Origin: Blastocatellia bacterium
GTDB taxonomy: Bacteria; Acidobacteriota; Blastocatellia; Pyrinomonadales; Pyrinomonadaceae
Assembly: GCA_003175865.1 (NCBI GenBank)
Contig: PSRF01000163.1
Location: 1-10,430 of the forward strand
DNA: 10,430 nt
Direction of reading: 5' to 3'
The position numbers and the translations under genes were made by a program. This document shows positions 1 to 6,164 of the stretch, piece by piece. Within the stretch, counting starts at the first letter, position 1, and the number at the start of each line of letters is the position of its first letter. The notes under the pieces were generated by a model. The model saw nothing but the letters and a program-made list of their open reading frames with translations, had not been told where the DNA came from and ran no database searches.

Positions 1-1
1 G

Positions 2-754
2 AACTGCCTCGCCGCACTGGAAAGCGACGACAAAAGTTCTGGACTTATTGTGCTGGAAGATCTGCGAGCCACACATGACCATCCGATATGGCCCATCCCA
101 CCGTCAAATGATCAATCCGAAATGGCGGTAGATGCATTAGCTATGGTCCATGCAAGGTGCTGGGAGGCGCCCACGCTCGGCAACACAATAGGTCAGTTCC
201 ACACCGTGCAGAGCCTGACTAGCATGATCCATGAGATCAGTAACTATCTACCCGCCTTCATTGACACAATCGGAGACGCTCTCACGGCGGAAGGACGGCG
301 GATCTACGAACGAGTATTCGCGTCGGCACTCAAACCATGGATGCGCTTAACTGACTCCCACGCACTTACGATCATTCATGGCGATGCTCACGCCTGGAAT
401 TTTCTCTTTCCAAAGTCTAACTCCGGAAACGCGTTTCTGATTGACTGGCAATTGTGGCACGTTGATGTCGGAGCGAGAGACCTCGCTTTTTTGATCGCCT
501 TGCACTGGTATCCAGGTCGGCGTCGTGAGTTGGAAAAGCCACTGCTTCAACGTTATCACGACGCTCTCATAGCGCACGGTGTAACTGACTACACTTACGA
601 TGATCTATGGGTCGATTATCGACGGGCCGTTGTGCGAAACTTGACTATTCCAATCCTATTCTGGAGTCGAGGTATGAACTCCGAAGGTTGGTGGCATCGA
701 CTCGAATGCGCGCTGGCCGCTTACTGTGATCTTGAATGCGATGAACTGCTGTAG
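2..754 (+). CDS. APH/ecdysteroid-kinase-like phosphotransferase, 5' end outside window
   Basis: The reading frame is open from base 2, so the gene starts upstream of the window; 250 residues are visible and the internal GTG at 50 is not taken as a start. The first visible part contains LIVLEDLR, the hinge strand typical of the aminoglycoside phosphotransferase/choline kinase fold. The catalytic loop HGDAHAWN (visible residues ~126-133) is a Brenner HxDxxxxN motif, followed by LIDWQ (~147-150), whose Asp should bind Mg-ATP. The IDWQ form and the following GARDLAFL are closest to the ecdysteroid-kinase-like/DUF1679 branch. Family knowledge predicts cytoplasmic ATP-dependent phosphorylation of a small hydroxylated molecule; the substrate cannot be read. 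It is 12 nt upstream of the GrpB-type gene and probably co-transcribed with it. Fold assignment is firm; a role in antibiotic resistance is only one possibility. Confidence 0.85.
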   Translation, partial: NCLAALESDDKSSGLIVLEDLRATHDHPIWPIPPSNDQSEMAVDALAMVHARCWEAPTLGNTIGQFHTVQSLTSMIHEISNYLPAFIDTIGDALTAEGRRIYERVFASALKPWMRLTDSHALTIIHGDAHAWNFLFPKSNSGNAFLIDWQLWHVDVGARDLAFLIALHWYPGRRRELEKPLLQRYHDALIAHGVTDYTYDDLWVDYRRAVVRNLTIPILFWSRGMNSEGWWHRLECALAAYCDLECDELL

Positions 755-766
755 TGAGAGACTGAA

Positions 767-1321
767 ATGGAGACTGACGAATCTTGCCTGATTGGTGGCA
801 TTGAAGAACAGGAGATCGTCATCGTGCCATACGACTCCGGATGGCCAGAGAAGTACTTGGGCCAAGCGCGAATCATCAAGAACTTGCTTGGCGGCACACT
901 TCTACGAATCGAACATATCGGGTCGACTTCTGTCCCAGGTCTTGCCGCAAAACCAATCATCGACATTTTGGCCGTCGTGCGGGATTCCGCGGACGAATCT
1001 TCTTACGTCCCACAACTCAGTTCGGCTGGTTACTCCTTACGTGTGCGTGAACCGAATTTCTTTGAGCATCGAATGCTCCGAACAGCCGCGCGTGATGTCC
1101 ACGTTCATATTTATTCTTCAGACGCGTCGGAGATTGACCGTTTGATCCTGTTTCGTGATCGCTTGCGCAGCAGCGAAGAAGACCGCGCAAGATACGAGAC
1201 CGTCAAGCGTACACTCGCAGCTAATCGTTGGCGCGACATGAACGCTTACGCTGATGCGAAGACTGAGATAGTCGAGAGCATCGTTGCAGCTGCCCTTCGC
1301 TTTAACGAACAGCGGCAGTAA
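767..1321 (+). CDS. GrpB family protein (UPF0157, nucleotidyltransferase-like)
   Basis: This 184-residue protein matches the usual GrpB/UPF0157 length. After a short N-terminal extension comes IVPYDSGWPEKY (~18-30), then HIGSTSVPGLAAKPIIDI (~50-67), the family signature with the G-S pair and downstream Asp that resemble a nucleotidyltransferase active site. The C-terminal half has VHVHIY and then FRDRLRSSEEDRARYETVKR, also typical of the family. GrpB domains occur alone or fused to dephospho-CoA kinase; the biochemical activity of stand-alone members is not established as far as I know. The ATG at 767 has only a weak purine-rich stretch (GAGAG) upstream, which fits translation following on from the kinase gene that ends 12 nt before. 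The family call is firm; the function is unknown. Confidence 0.9.
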   Translation: METDESCLIGGIEEQEIVIVPYDSGWPEKYLGQARIIKNLLGGTLLRIEHIGSTSVPGLAAKPIIDILAVVRDSADESSYVPQLSSAGYSLRVREPNFFEHRMLRTAARDVHVHIYSSDASEIDRLILFRDRLRSSEEDRARYETVKRTLAANRWRDMNAYADAKTEIVESIVAAALRFNEQRQ

Positions 1322-1331
1322 ACGTCGCAGA

Positions 1332-1832
1332 GTGAAACTTAGGATTACAGAGATGGATGAAACTCACGCTCGCCAAGTCCTCAGTTGGCGTTATGAGGGA
1401 GACTATTCCTTCTACAATCCAAGACCAGAGGACTTTGACCAGGATTTAAAAAGCTTGACCGATCAAAGCAATCACTATTTCGCAGCTACTAATGAAGATA
1501 GCGTTCTGGTTTGTTACTACTGCTTCGGAGCCGAGGCGCGGGTCGTCGGTGGAGACTACTCGATTGAAGCGACGGACATCGGGGCAGGCATGCGGCCAGA
1601 CTTGATTGGTAAGGGTCTCGGGGCGAGGTTTATTCTCGCGGGAATGGAATTTGGTAGGAGCAGACTCGGTGCCAGGAAGTATCGAGCAACCATCGCGTCA
1701 TTCAATGCGCGAGCGTTGCGAGCTTGCGCGAGGATTGGTTTTGTTAGTGCTGCGAGATTCCGTCGGAACATCGACGGGCAGGAGTTTCTGATTATGGTCC
1801 ACGAATCCGTAAACAGATTTGGGAAACCATGA
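1332..1832 (+). CDS. GNAT family N-acetyltransferase
   Basis: The protein is 166 residues from the chosen GTG. It opens with KLRITEMDETHARQVLSWRYEGDYSFYN, a common N-terminus of GNAT enzymes. Motif A lies at ~82-100, with GAGMRPDLIGKGLG providing the R-x-x-G-x-G/A type acetyl-CoA pyrophosphate loop. Motif B is NARALRACARIGF at ~125-137. GNAT enzymes transfer an acetyl group from acetyl-CoA to an amine; the substrate is not visible here. GTG 1332 starts 10 nt after the GrpB stop and gives the family's usual start. A TTG at 1284 would overlap GrpB and add 16 uncharacteristic residues. An ATG at 1353 would lose the first beta strand. The gene overlaps the next one by 4 nt (ATGA), so translational coupling is likely. 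Confidence 0.87.
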   Translation: MKLRITEMDETHARQVLSWRYEGDYSFYNPRPEDFDQDLKSLTDQSNHYFAATNEDSVLVCYYCFGAEARVVGGDYSIEATDIGAGMRPDLIGKGLGARFILAGMEFGRSRLGARKYRATIASFNARALRACARIGFVSAARFRRNIDGQEFLIMVHESVNRFGKP

Positions 1833-2107
1833 AGGAACTACGGCAAGTTCCGGTGAAGAGGTTACTAACCCTCTTAATCACGATAGTTGCGCTGGCCGGT
1901 CAAGCACGAGCGCAAGTTCCGAAGCGCTACGATGTGGTTGGACCAGTTAAGACCTTTCGTCAGGAAACCGCAAAGTTGAATGAGGTAAACGGCGCGACCG
2001 TCGAGGGAATCGTGTCCTGCGTCGAGAATCTAGACGTGGACGACGACGAGTCGGTTTTTATAAGCTGGCGCTGCTTGAAGAAGAGAAGTAAGCATGAACG
2101 GAGGTGA
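1829..2107 (+). CDS. Short exported protein, probable truncated or frameshifted family member
   Basis: The 92-residue product begins with basic residues and then LLTLLITIVALAGQARAQ (~12-29), a good Sec signal peptide with an ARA-Q cleavage site. The mature part starts PKRYDVVGPVKTFRQETAKL and then NGATVEG, a pattern I recall at the start of longer secreted acidobacterial proteins. After VEG the sequence becomes cysteine-, acidic- and then lysine/arginine-rich and loses resemblance to that pattern. Shifting frame near 2007 would continue VEG with NRVLRRES and run to a TAA at 2089-2091, closer to the VEGPRVL form I remember. I therefore infer a decayed or truncated gene, though a small functional exported protein is not excluded. 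The start overlaps the GNAT stop (ATGA), and its last codons contain the Shine-Dalgarno sequence of the next gene. Confidence 0.55.
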   Translation: MKELRQVPVKRLLTLLITIVALAGQARAQVPKRYDVVGPVKTFRQETAKLNEVNGATVEGIVSCVENLDVDDDESVFISWRCLKKRSKHERR

Positions 2108-2108
2108 T
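2100..2108 (+). promoter_or_regulatory. Strong Shine-Dalgarno that sets the start of the cupin-like gene
   Basis: GGAGGTGAT is an almost complete anti-16S match. Its GGAGG core ends 7 nt before the ATG at 2112. It rules out the in-frame ATG at 2094, which lies upstream of it. It overlaps the last codons of the preceding small gene, which ends at 2107. Confidence 0.85.
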
Positions 2109-2111
2109 GTT

Positions 2112-2864
2112 ATGAATCGACGAGAATTCTCGAAATATACTTTGATGACGCTGTCTGGCATCGCTCTGTTTGATACTCTATTTCGGCAAAAGTTAATAAT
2201 TGCTGCTGCAGAACCGATCGCCAACCGCTGGTTGTGGGAGTTGCACACGATGTGTTCCGACTTGCGAACAAACTCCATTTCGCAAACGCAGTGGCAGGCG
2301 AAGATTGATGAGTTCCATTCAAAATTGCCGCTTGACGATCTGATGAACGTAATCGACTTCGACAAGTCAATTCGGCAGTTCGCATATCCAGACCTCGGAG
2401 TCGTAACCACAGATCCTAAACTGCCGAAGGTGGATGGCATCTCGGGTGAGTATTCTTTCATCGGTAGGATCTTCGGCATGCAGAAGGATCGAGCCATCAT
2501 CCCTCATGGTCATCAAAACATGACTTCCTGTCACCGAGTTCTTAAGGGCGAGGTGTTGTTGAGGCAGTACGATCGCATCAAGACTGAAGGTGAATACATC
2601 TTGATTCGACAAACTAACGAACAACAAGGAGCGCCGGGCAGTTTTTCTTCTGTTTCCGATCACAAGAACAATGTTCACTGGTTGATTGCCACAACATCCA
2701 CAGCTTATACGTTTGATGTAATTGTTGTTGGTCTAAACGGAAAACGGACCGAGATTGATAACATCGATATCGATGCGGGGGTAAGGGTTGAACAGCAAAT
2801 GCTTCGTGTAAAAAAGATCCGCGTCAATCAGGCACTGAGGAAATACGGGAAAACACATCATTGA
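2112..2864 (+). CDS. Tat-exported cupin-like protein
   Basis: This 250-residue protein begins MNRREFSKYT, an RRxFxK twin-arginine motif, followed by a hydrophobic stretch (~9-33). Export in a folded, possibly metal-loaded state is likely. Residues 40-110 look helical and have no recognised motif. The C-terminal half (~115-210) reads as a cupin barrel: PHGHQNMTSCHRVLKGE (131-147) would supply H132, H134 and perhaps H141, and SVSDHKNNVHW (180-190) would supply H189 on the second cupin motif. The canonical Glu after HxH is missing, so metal binding may be by His only. Cysteine dioxygenase-like and other cupin folds use such histidines, but enzymatic activity is not shown. It is the last gene of the left operon; the start is fixed by the GGAGG at 2100. 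Confidence 0.7.
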   Translation: MNRREFSKYTLMTLSGIALFDTLFRQKLIIAAAEPIANRWLWELHTMCSDLRTNSISQTQWQAKIDEFHSKLPLDDLMNVIDFDKSIRQFAYPDLGVVTTDPKLPKVDGISGEYSFIGRIFGMQKDRAIIPHGHQNMTSCHRVLKGEVLLRQYDRIKTEGEYILIRQTNEQQGAPGSFSSVSDHKNNVHWLIATTSTAYTFDVIVVGLNGKRTEIDNIDIDAGVRVEQQMLRVKKIRVNQALRKYGKTHH

Positions 2865-2883
2865 TCACTTCGCTGATGCGAGC

Positions 2884-2929
2884 GTTGAGTCGAATCGTGC
2901 ATGCTTCAGATCTGAAGTCATAACTCAAC
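2884..2929. terminator. Palindromic spacer between convergent genes, possible bidirectional terminator
   Basis: GTTGAGT (2884-2890) pairs with ACTCAAC (2923-2929). Between them lie GCATGC (2899-2904) and a perfect 14-bp palindrome, CTTCAGATCTGAAG (2904-2917). It sits between the cupin-like gene, which ends at 2864, and the stop codon of the minus-strand regulator at 2925-2927. No T-tract follows on either strand, so this is not a standard intrinsic terminator. The role is inferred from position. Confidence 0.3.
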
Positions 2930-4865
2930 CTGCGAGGCCAACGCGCTTCAGTAATTGCTCAAACCTCGGATCTGATCGGAGTCCATCAAGTCCCGGATCA
3001 ACCTTTAACCAGATTAACCATACAGATCGCTCGTCGCACGCCTTGTTTAGCCATTTGAATGCGTCATCCGATCTACCCAGGCGACGATATAGTTGAACAA
3101 TTTCATAGCGATCGCTAAGCGAATCCCGCATTTGACCCTCATGAAGCTCCAGATCTTTTTCCCAGTAACTCTTCCATCCCTCTGAGTCGTATGTCTCTCG
3201 CAATTGCTGCAAGGATTGGGCGTTCATTCCGAACAGCGCTTCCTGTTTCAGGTGACTGTCGATCGCTTCCTTGTATCTCCCGTCGGCTTCATACACCCAT
3301 GTCAGCCAGTTATTGACGGCTGGGAACGTTCGATCCATTTCTGCCGTTTCTTGCCAAATCTGGATTGCTCGATCATATCTACGAGCGTAGTAGTAAGCCC
3401 TGCCTTGATTGCGGCTAATTAAAAGCGACAGTGGGTCCAACTCACGTGCTTTGTCCACCTCTGAAATCGCCGCGTCGGTATGGCCCAATACTTCCAGAAG
3501 AGTTGCATACTCATCGTGGATTACCGACTCGTTGGGATTGAGTTCCAGCGCTCTTCTGAACTCACGGTCGGCGGCATTCCAATCCCACTCGTATGTTAGC
3601 TTGACGAAACCAGCGGCGCTGTGTGCTTCAGCCAGACTCGGGTCAATCTTGAGAGCTTCGTCGGCCGCAATCTTGGCCTTATGCATCGCGTCATCCGAGT
3701 TCAGCACATGCAGAAACGCCGTCGATGCGTAGGCCTCCGACAACGCCGCATAAGCGAGCGCAAATTGTGGATCTAACGCTAACGCCTTTTGCAAATACTC
3801 GACGGTCTTGGTAGCCGCATCTTTTGTCCGGCGTCCGTAGTAGTAACGCGCGTTTAGATAATCACGAAGCGCTTCAGAGTTCGTCGTGTAACGTTTGGTT
3901 AGCGCCTGACCTTCCACATCAGAAAGAGTCAGTGCCAACGAACGGGCAACATTTTCAGAGATCGAATCCTGTGCAGTGAACAGATCGGTGCACAGATCAT
4001 CACAGTGATATCCCCAAAGAACTGAGCCATCGCTAATGCGAATCAATTGCACGTTGATCCGCAAACGATCTCCGAGACGCTGTATGCTGCCGTCAATGAC
4101 TGCATCCGTCTTTAACTCCCGACCCGCGACAATCGGATCGTAATTCGTACCGGCAAACTTCCGAACCGAACTGGTCGGACGAACCAGAATCTGCCTGATA
4201 CTGCTGAGTCTGGTAGTCAGAGCATCAGCGATACCCAGTTCCAGATACTCCTCCCGGCCCTCGTTACTCAATGGTTTGAAAGGCAGAACCGCAATTGACT
4301 TGATTCTCGCGGGAGGAGTCGACGGTTCAGCTCTTCGTGAGAAAGTCCAAATCACCCCTCCGAGAACAAGGATGCTCAATGCTGCGCCAGTGGTGACCAA
4401 GGCTCGCGACCAGGTGCGCGCACTACGACCTGGTATTTCTGCACTCATCGTTGTGAGATCGGCCCCGTCTTTGTTCTCGTCAATAATGATTGTGGACCGT
4501 GTACGTTCTTCGACTATCAGTGCCTCAGAATCGTCAGTCACCAGGCGAATTCTGCCGTTGAACCGATAGCCCCGCCGAGGAATCGTCTGAATGTACTGGC
4601 GTCCATCAGTCGTGTCTCCTAGCGCCTTGCGCAAAACAGAAATGTTTTGAGTGAGGTTCCCTTCCTCCACGAACGTGTCTGGCCAGACTTCGTTCATCAG
4701 TTTCTCTTTTTCAACAACGTGACCGTTGCTTTCGATCAGCAGCAAAAGCAGATCGAAAACCTTTGGAGTCAGAGGTACACGTTCACCGTCACGCGTTAGG
4801 ACTCGCTCCACCGCGTCGAGCTTAAACTCGCCGAATTCATAAAATTCCGAGTTTTCCGGGTTCAT
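2925..4865 (-). CDS. CadC-like transmembrane transcriptional regulator with TPR repeats
   Basis: The protein is 646 residues from the ATG at 4865. Domain order: OmpR/PhoB-type winged helix at ~8-106 (FGEFKLDAVERVL, LTPKVFDLL, the NLTQNISVLRKALGD recognition region, IPRRGYRF); a linker; one membrane helix at ~155-175; a FlgO/TolB-N-like domain at ~188-325 (IAVLPFKPL, GIADALTTRLS, DAVIDGSIQRLGDRLRINVQ, DGSVLWG); then TPR-like helical repeats at ~345-600 (AEAHSAAGFVKL, ALELNPNESVIH, YEADGRYKEAID). As in CadC, the DNA-binding domain should be cytoplasmic and the rest periplasmic. The signal and regulon are unknown. An in-frame TTG at 4928 would add 21 residues, but it falls within a TTGACA box and the added stretch covers a perfect DNA repeat, so I prefer 4865. 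It is divergent from the 5026 gene. Confidence 0.9.
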   Translation of the reverse strand: MNPENSEFYEFGEFKLDAVERVLTRDGERVPLTPKVFDLLLLLIESNGHVVEKEKLMNEVWPDTFVEEGNLTQNISVLRKALGDTTDGRQYIQTIPRRGYRFNGRIRLVTDDSEALIVEERTRSTIIIDENKDGADLTTMSAEIPGRSARTWSRALVTTGAALSILVLGGVIWTFSRRAEPSTPPARIKSIAVLPFKPLSNEGREEYLELGIADALTTRLSSIRQILVRPTSSVRKFAGTNYDPIVAGRELKTDAVIDGSIQRLGDRLRINVQLIRISDGSVLWGYHCDDLCTDLFTAQDSISENVARSLALTLSDVEGQALTKRYTTNSEALRDYLNARYYYGRRTKDAATKTVEYLQKALALDPQFALAYAALSEAYASTAFLHVLNSDDAMHKAKIAADEALKIDPSLAEAHSAAGFVKLTYEWDWNAADREFRRALELNPNESVIHDEYATLLEVLGHTDAAISEVDKARELDPLSLLISRNQGRAYYYARRYDRAIQIWQETAEMDRTFPAVNNWLTWVYEADGRYKEAIDSHLKQEALFGMNAQSLQQLRETYDSEGWKSYWEKDLELHEGQMRDSLSDRYEIVQLYRRLGRSDDAFKWLNKACDERSVWLIWLKVDPGLDGLRSDPRFEQLLKRVGLAG

Positions 4866-4873
4866 TACCACTT

Positions 4874-4894
4874 TGAGAAATCTCTGAGAAATCT
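4874..4894. repeat. Perfect tandem 10-bp direct repeat, candidate winged-helix operator
   Basis: TGAGAAATCT occurs at 4874-4883 and again at 4885-4894, separated by one base, giving an 11-bp period. A weaker third copy (TGAGGACTTC, 6 of 10 matches) follows at 4895-4904. The repeat is 9 bp upstream of the regulator's probable ATG. OmpR/PhoB-type domains classically bind direct repeats one helical turn apart (the pho box has an 11-bp period), so autoregulation is a fair inference. Confidence 0.55.
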
Positions 4895-4899
4895 TGAGG

Positions 4900-4928
4900 A
4901 CTTCAGAACTGCCGGTAGCTATTGTCAA
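4900..4928 (-). promoter_or_regulatory. Possible sigma70-type promoter of the CadC-like gene
   Basis: On the minus strand a perfect TTGACA (4928-4923) is followed after 17 bp by TGAAGT (4905-4900), only a 3-of-6 match to the -10 consensus. Transcription would begin near 4893, placing the tandem repeat within the first ~20 transcribed bases, a position suited to repression. The -35 is good and the -10 is weak. Confidence 0.3.
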
Positions 4929-4958
4929 CCGCCGTATTAGGAATGGTCAATGAAGAGT

Positions 4959-4988
4959 TGGTCCAGAACTGTCGACCTGGTCCAAAAC
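4959..4988. repeat. Near-perfect 11-bp direct repeat in the divergent spacer
   Basis: TGGTCCAGAAC (4959-4969) and TGGTCCAAAAC (4978-4988) differ at one base and start 19 bp apart. A partial copy, TGGTCAA, lies at 4944-4950. They are in the spacer between the divergent regulator and the 5026 gene, so they could be protein-binding sites. The binding protein is unknown. Confidence 0.4.
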
Positions 4989-5025
4989 CGAGCCCACGCG
5001 CAACTACTTTGGGAATGAACCGGTA

Positions 5026-5286
5026 GTGAACAAACGCACCGAGATCACAGTTGAAACGCGTCGACTCTTAGTCATCCAGCGGAGTAACCGCTCAATGCTT
5101 CTCTGGTGTGACGATTGTTTAGCCAACGTGCAGATGTTCACTCCATCGCAAGCAGCGCAGGTTGCGGGTGTCACCACACGAGCAATTTATCGCCAAATTG
5201 AACAAGCCAGGATTCATTTCATTGAAGATACCAGCGGGTTCGTCCTGGTCTGCAGCAGATCACTCAAGGTAGCGCTGAAACCTTGA
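5026..5286 (+). CDS. Small CxxC + helix-turn-helix DNA-binding protein
   Basis: The 86-residue product from GTG 5026 has an N-terminal strand-like part (TVETRRLLVIQRSNRS), then WCDDC with C28 and C31, then FTPSQAAQVAGVTTRAIYRQIEQARIHFIED (38-68), a MerR/excisionase-like helix-turn-helix. It ends in a strand, GFVLVCSRSL, with a third Cys (C76). The pattern belongs to a small protein family I recall as frequent in acidobacterial genomes, often just upstream of secreted-protein genes; this was not checked. C28/C31 with C76 might form part of a metal or redox site. The start is uncertain: no ATG fits, and the upstream GGGAA is a poor ribosome site. It is divergent from the CadC-like gene and 40 nt upstream of the next gene. 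A local regulator is the likely role, not a phage excisionase, as no integrase is near. Confidence 0.75.
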   Translation: MNKRTEITVETRRLLVIQRSNRSMLLWCDDCLANVQMFTPSQAAQVAGVTTRAIYRQIEQARIHFIEDTSGFVLVCSRSLKVALKP

Positions 5287-5326
5287 GGACATTCAAACCT
5301 GGTTTCTTACTGAAAGGATTAAGATC

Positions 5327-5590
5327 ATGTACAGATTCAAGAACTCACTTACCGCCCTGGTTGGTTTGCTCATCGTCCTCATGGCGATTGAGATGCTCTT
5401 GCCGCGCAACAGTATCGGACAAAAGACACAAACACCGCAGGACGTAAGGCTAGTCGCAACTACGGCAACACAACCTGTATCGGCCAGTTCGCCATTGCCA
5501 GTTAGCGGCACAGTGGGCATCACAGGCACGCCCATAGTTGGTCTTGATGCACTTAACAACACGGCCGTAACGCCGAGTTTGATCTGCTGA
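5327..5590 (+). CDS. Small exported low-complexity protein, probably C-terminally truncated
   Basis: The 87-residue product has a basic start (MYRFKNS) and a hydrophobic stretch LTALVGLLIVLMAIEMLL (~8-25), acting as signal peptide or membrane anchor. The rest (33-87) is rich in Thr, Val, Ser and Pro, including LPVSGTVGITGTPIVGLD. I recall this mix of short Val/Thr/Gly/Pro units at the front of longer secreted acidobacterial proteins. The ATG at 5327 is supported by AAAGGA about 8 nt upstream. The gene stops at TGA 5588-5590, but the same frame then stays open to 5863, so this may be the front part of an interrupted gene. It follows the HTH gene by 40 nt and may be co-transcribed with it. No specific function can be assigned. 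Confidence 0.6.
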   Translation: MYRFKNSLTALVGLLIVLMAIEMLLPRNSIGQKTQTPQDVRLVATTATQPVSASSPLPVSGTVGITGTPIVGLDALNNTAVTPSLIC

Positions 5591-5863
5591 GTAATTTCAG
5601 CTCGAATATCAATTGAGGGTTACGCCTCGTGCGAGGGACACCTTTATTCGAAACCGGGCCGTTTAGTTAGAGCACGAACACAGAAATTAGGGAATATCAG
5701 AACATCGGATCTCTTCACTTACACCGATGTGGTTTGCCATCTTTGCTGGCTAACAGTTCCAACTAGTGGCCCTGTAAACTGGATTAGCGCTGGCGTGTTC
5801 CTTACAGAGAAATGTGAACTACACTGGAACGGAGTCGAATCGTTCACCTTAGAGATCACTTGA
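5591..5863 (+). pseudogene. Open in-frame continuation after the TGA of the preceding gene
   Basis: Reading on in the frame of the 87-aa gene gives 90 sense codons before the next stop, TGA 5861-5863. That stop is 3 nt before the ATG of the membrane-protein gene, a typical operon junction. The translation has no good start of its own. It contains TSDLFTYTDVVCHLCW and GPVNWISAGVFLTEKCEL, with five Cys and four Trp, which is unlike the front part. I do not recognise it. It may be the decayed C-terminal half of the 5327 gene, or a chance open frame. Otherwise this 276-bp gap between genes shows nothing. Confidence 0.3.
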
Positions 5864-5866
5864 AAC

Positions 5867-6163
5867 ATGACGGCTAGGGCAAAACTGATCGGCATATCGT
5901 TCGTTTGCGGATTGATTATTAACTCCTTACTTACGATCACCGCGTTGATGGGAAACTCTCGCACCTGGCTTTGTGTCTTCGCCTGGCAAGCTTGCCTCGT
6001 CCAAATATTTATCCACACCCCTGATAATCCGATACACGAAGCTTCACCCATCGACCTATTTGGTTTCATCGTCGGAATACTCCTTGGGGTTCCGATATAT
6101 GCTGGTTTGTGCTACTTGGCTCTGAAGGCCTGGCAGAGTTCTGAGAAGTTTCAGGCAGACTAA
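5867..6163 (+). CDS. Small membrane protein, three predicted helices
   Basis: The 98-residue product has three hydrophobic segments: ~6-28 (LIGISFVCGLIINSLLTITAL), ~34-50 (TWLCVFAWQACLVQIFI) and ~61-87 (PIDLFGFIVGILLGVPIYAG onward). A short polar loop with HTPDNPIHE lies between the second and third. It has no catalytic motif. The pattern, small with a G-F-I-V-G-I-L-L-G-V-P-I-Y last helix, recalls hypothetical inner-membrane proteins of acidobacteria. The ATG at 5867 has no strong Shine-Dalgarno (AGAG lies ~12 nt upstream), which would fit coupling to an upstream frame ending at 5863. The role is unknown. Confidence 0.65.
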   Translation: MTARAKLIGISFVCGLIINSLLTITALMGNSRTWLCVFAWQACLVQIFIHTPDNPIHEASPIDLFGFIVGILLGVPIYAGLCYLALKAWQSSEKFQAD

Positions 6164-6164
6164 A

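Noticed and set aside
347..577. Minus-strand open frames antisense to the kinase and to other long genes
   Set aside because: They show no family motif or ribosome site and mirror well-supported genes on the other strand.
1284..1331. TTG 1284 as the start of the acetyltransferase
   Set aside because: It overlaps the GrpB-type gene by 38 bases and adds residues not expected in the GNAT fold.
4866..4928. TTG 4928 as the start of the CadC-like gene
   Set aside because: The TTG is the first part of a TTGACA box, the extra 21 residues cover a perfect DNA repeat, and the ATG at 4865 gives the usual distance to the winged helix.
5026..5286. The HTH protein as a phage or plasmid excisionase
   Set aside because: No integrase, attachment-site repeat or phage gene is nearby, and the CxxC front is not typical of excisionases.
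5588..5590. The TGA after Cys-87 as a selenocysteine codon (Cys-Sec pair)
   Set aside because: No bacterial SECIS-like hairpin is evident just after the TGA, the context does not match a known selenoprotein, and an interrupted gene is simpler.
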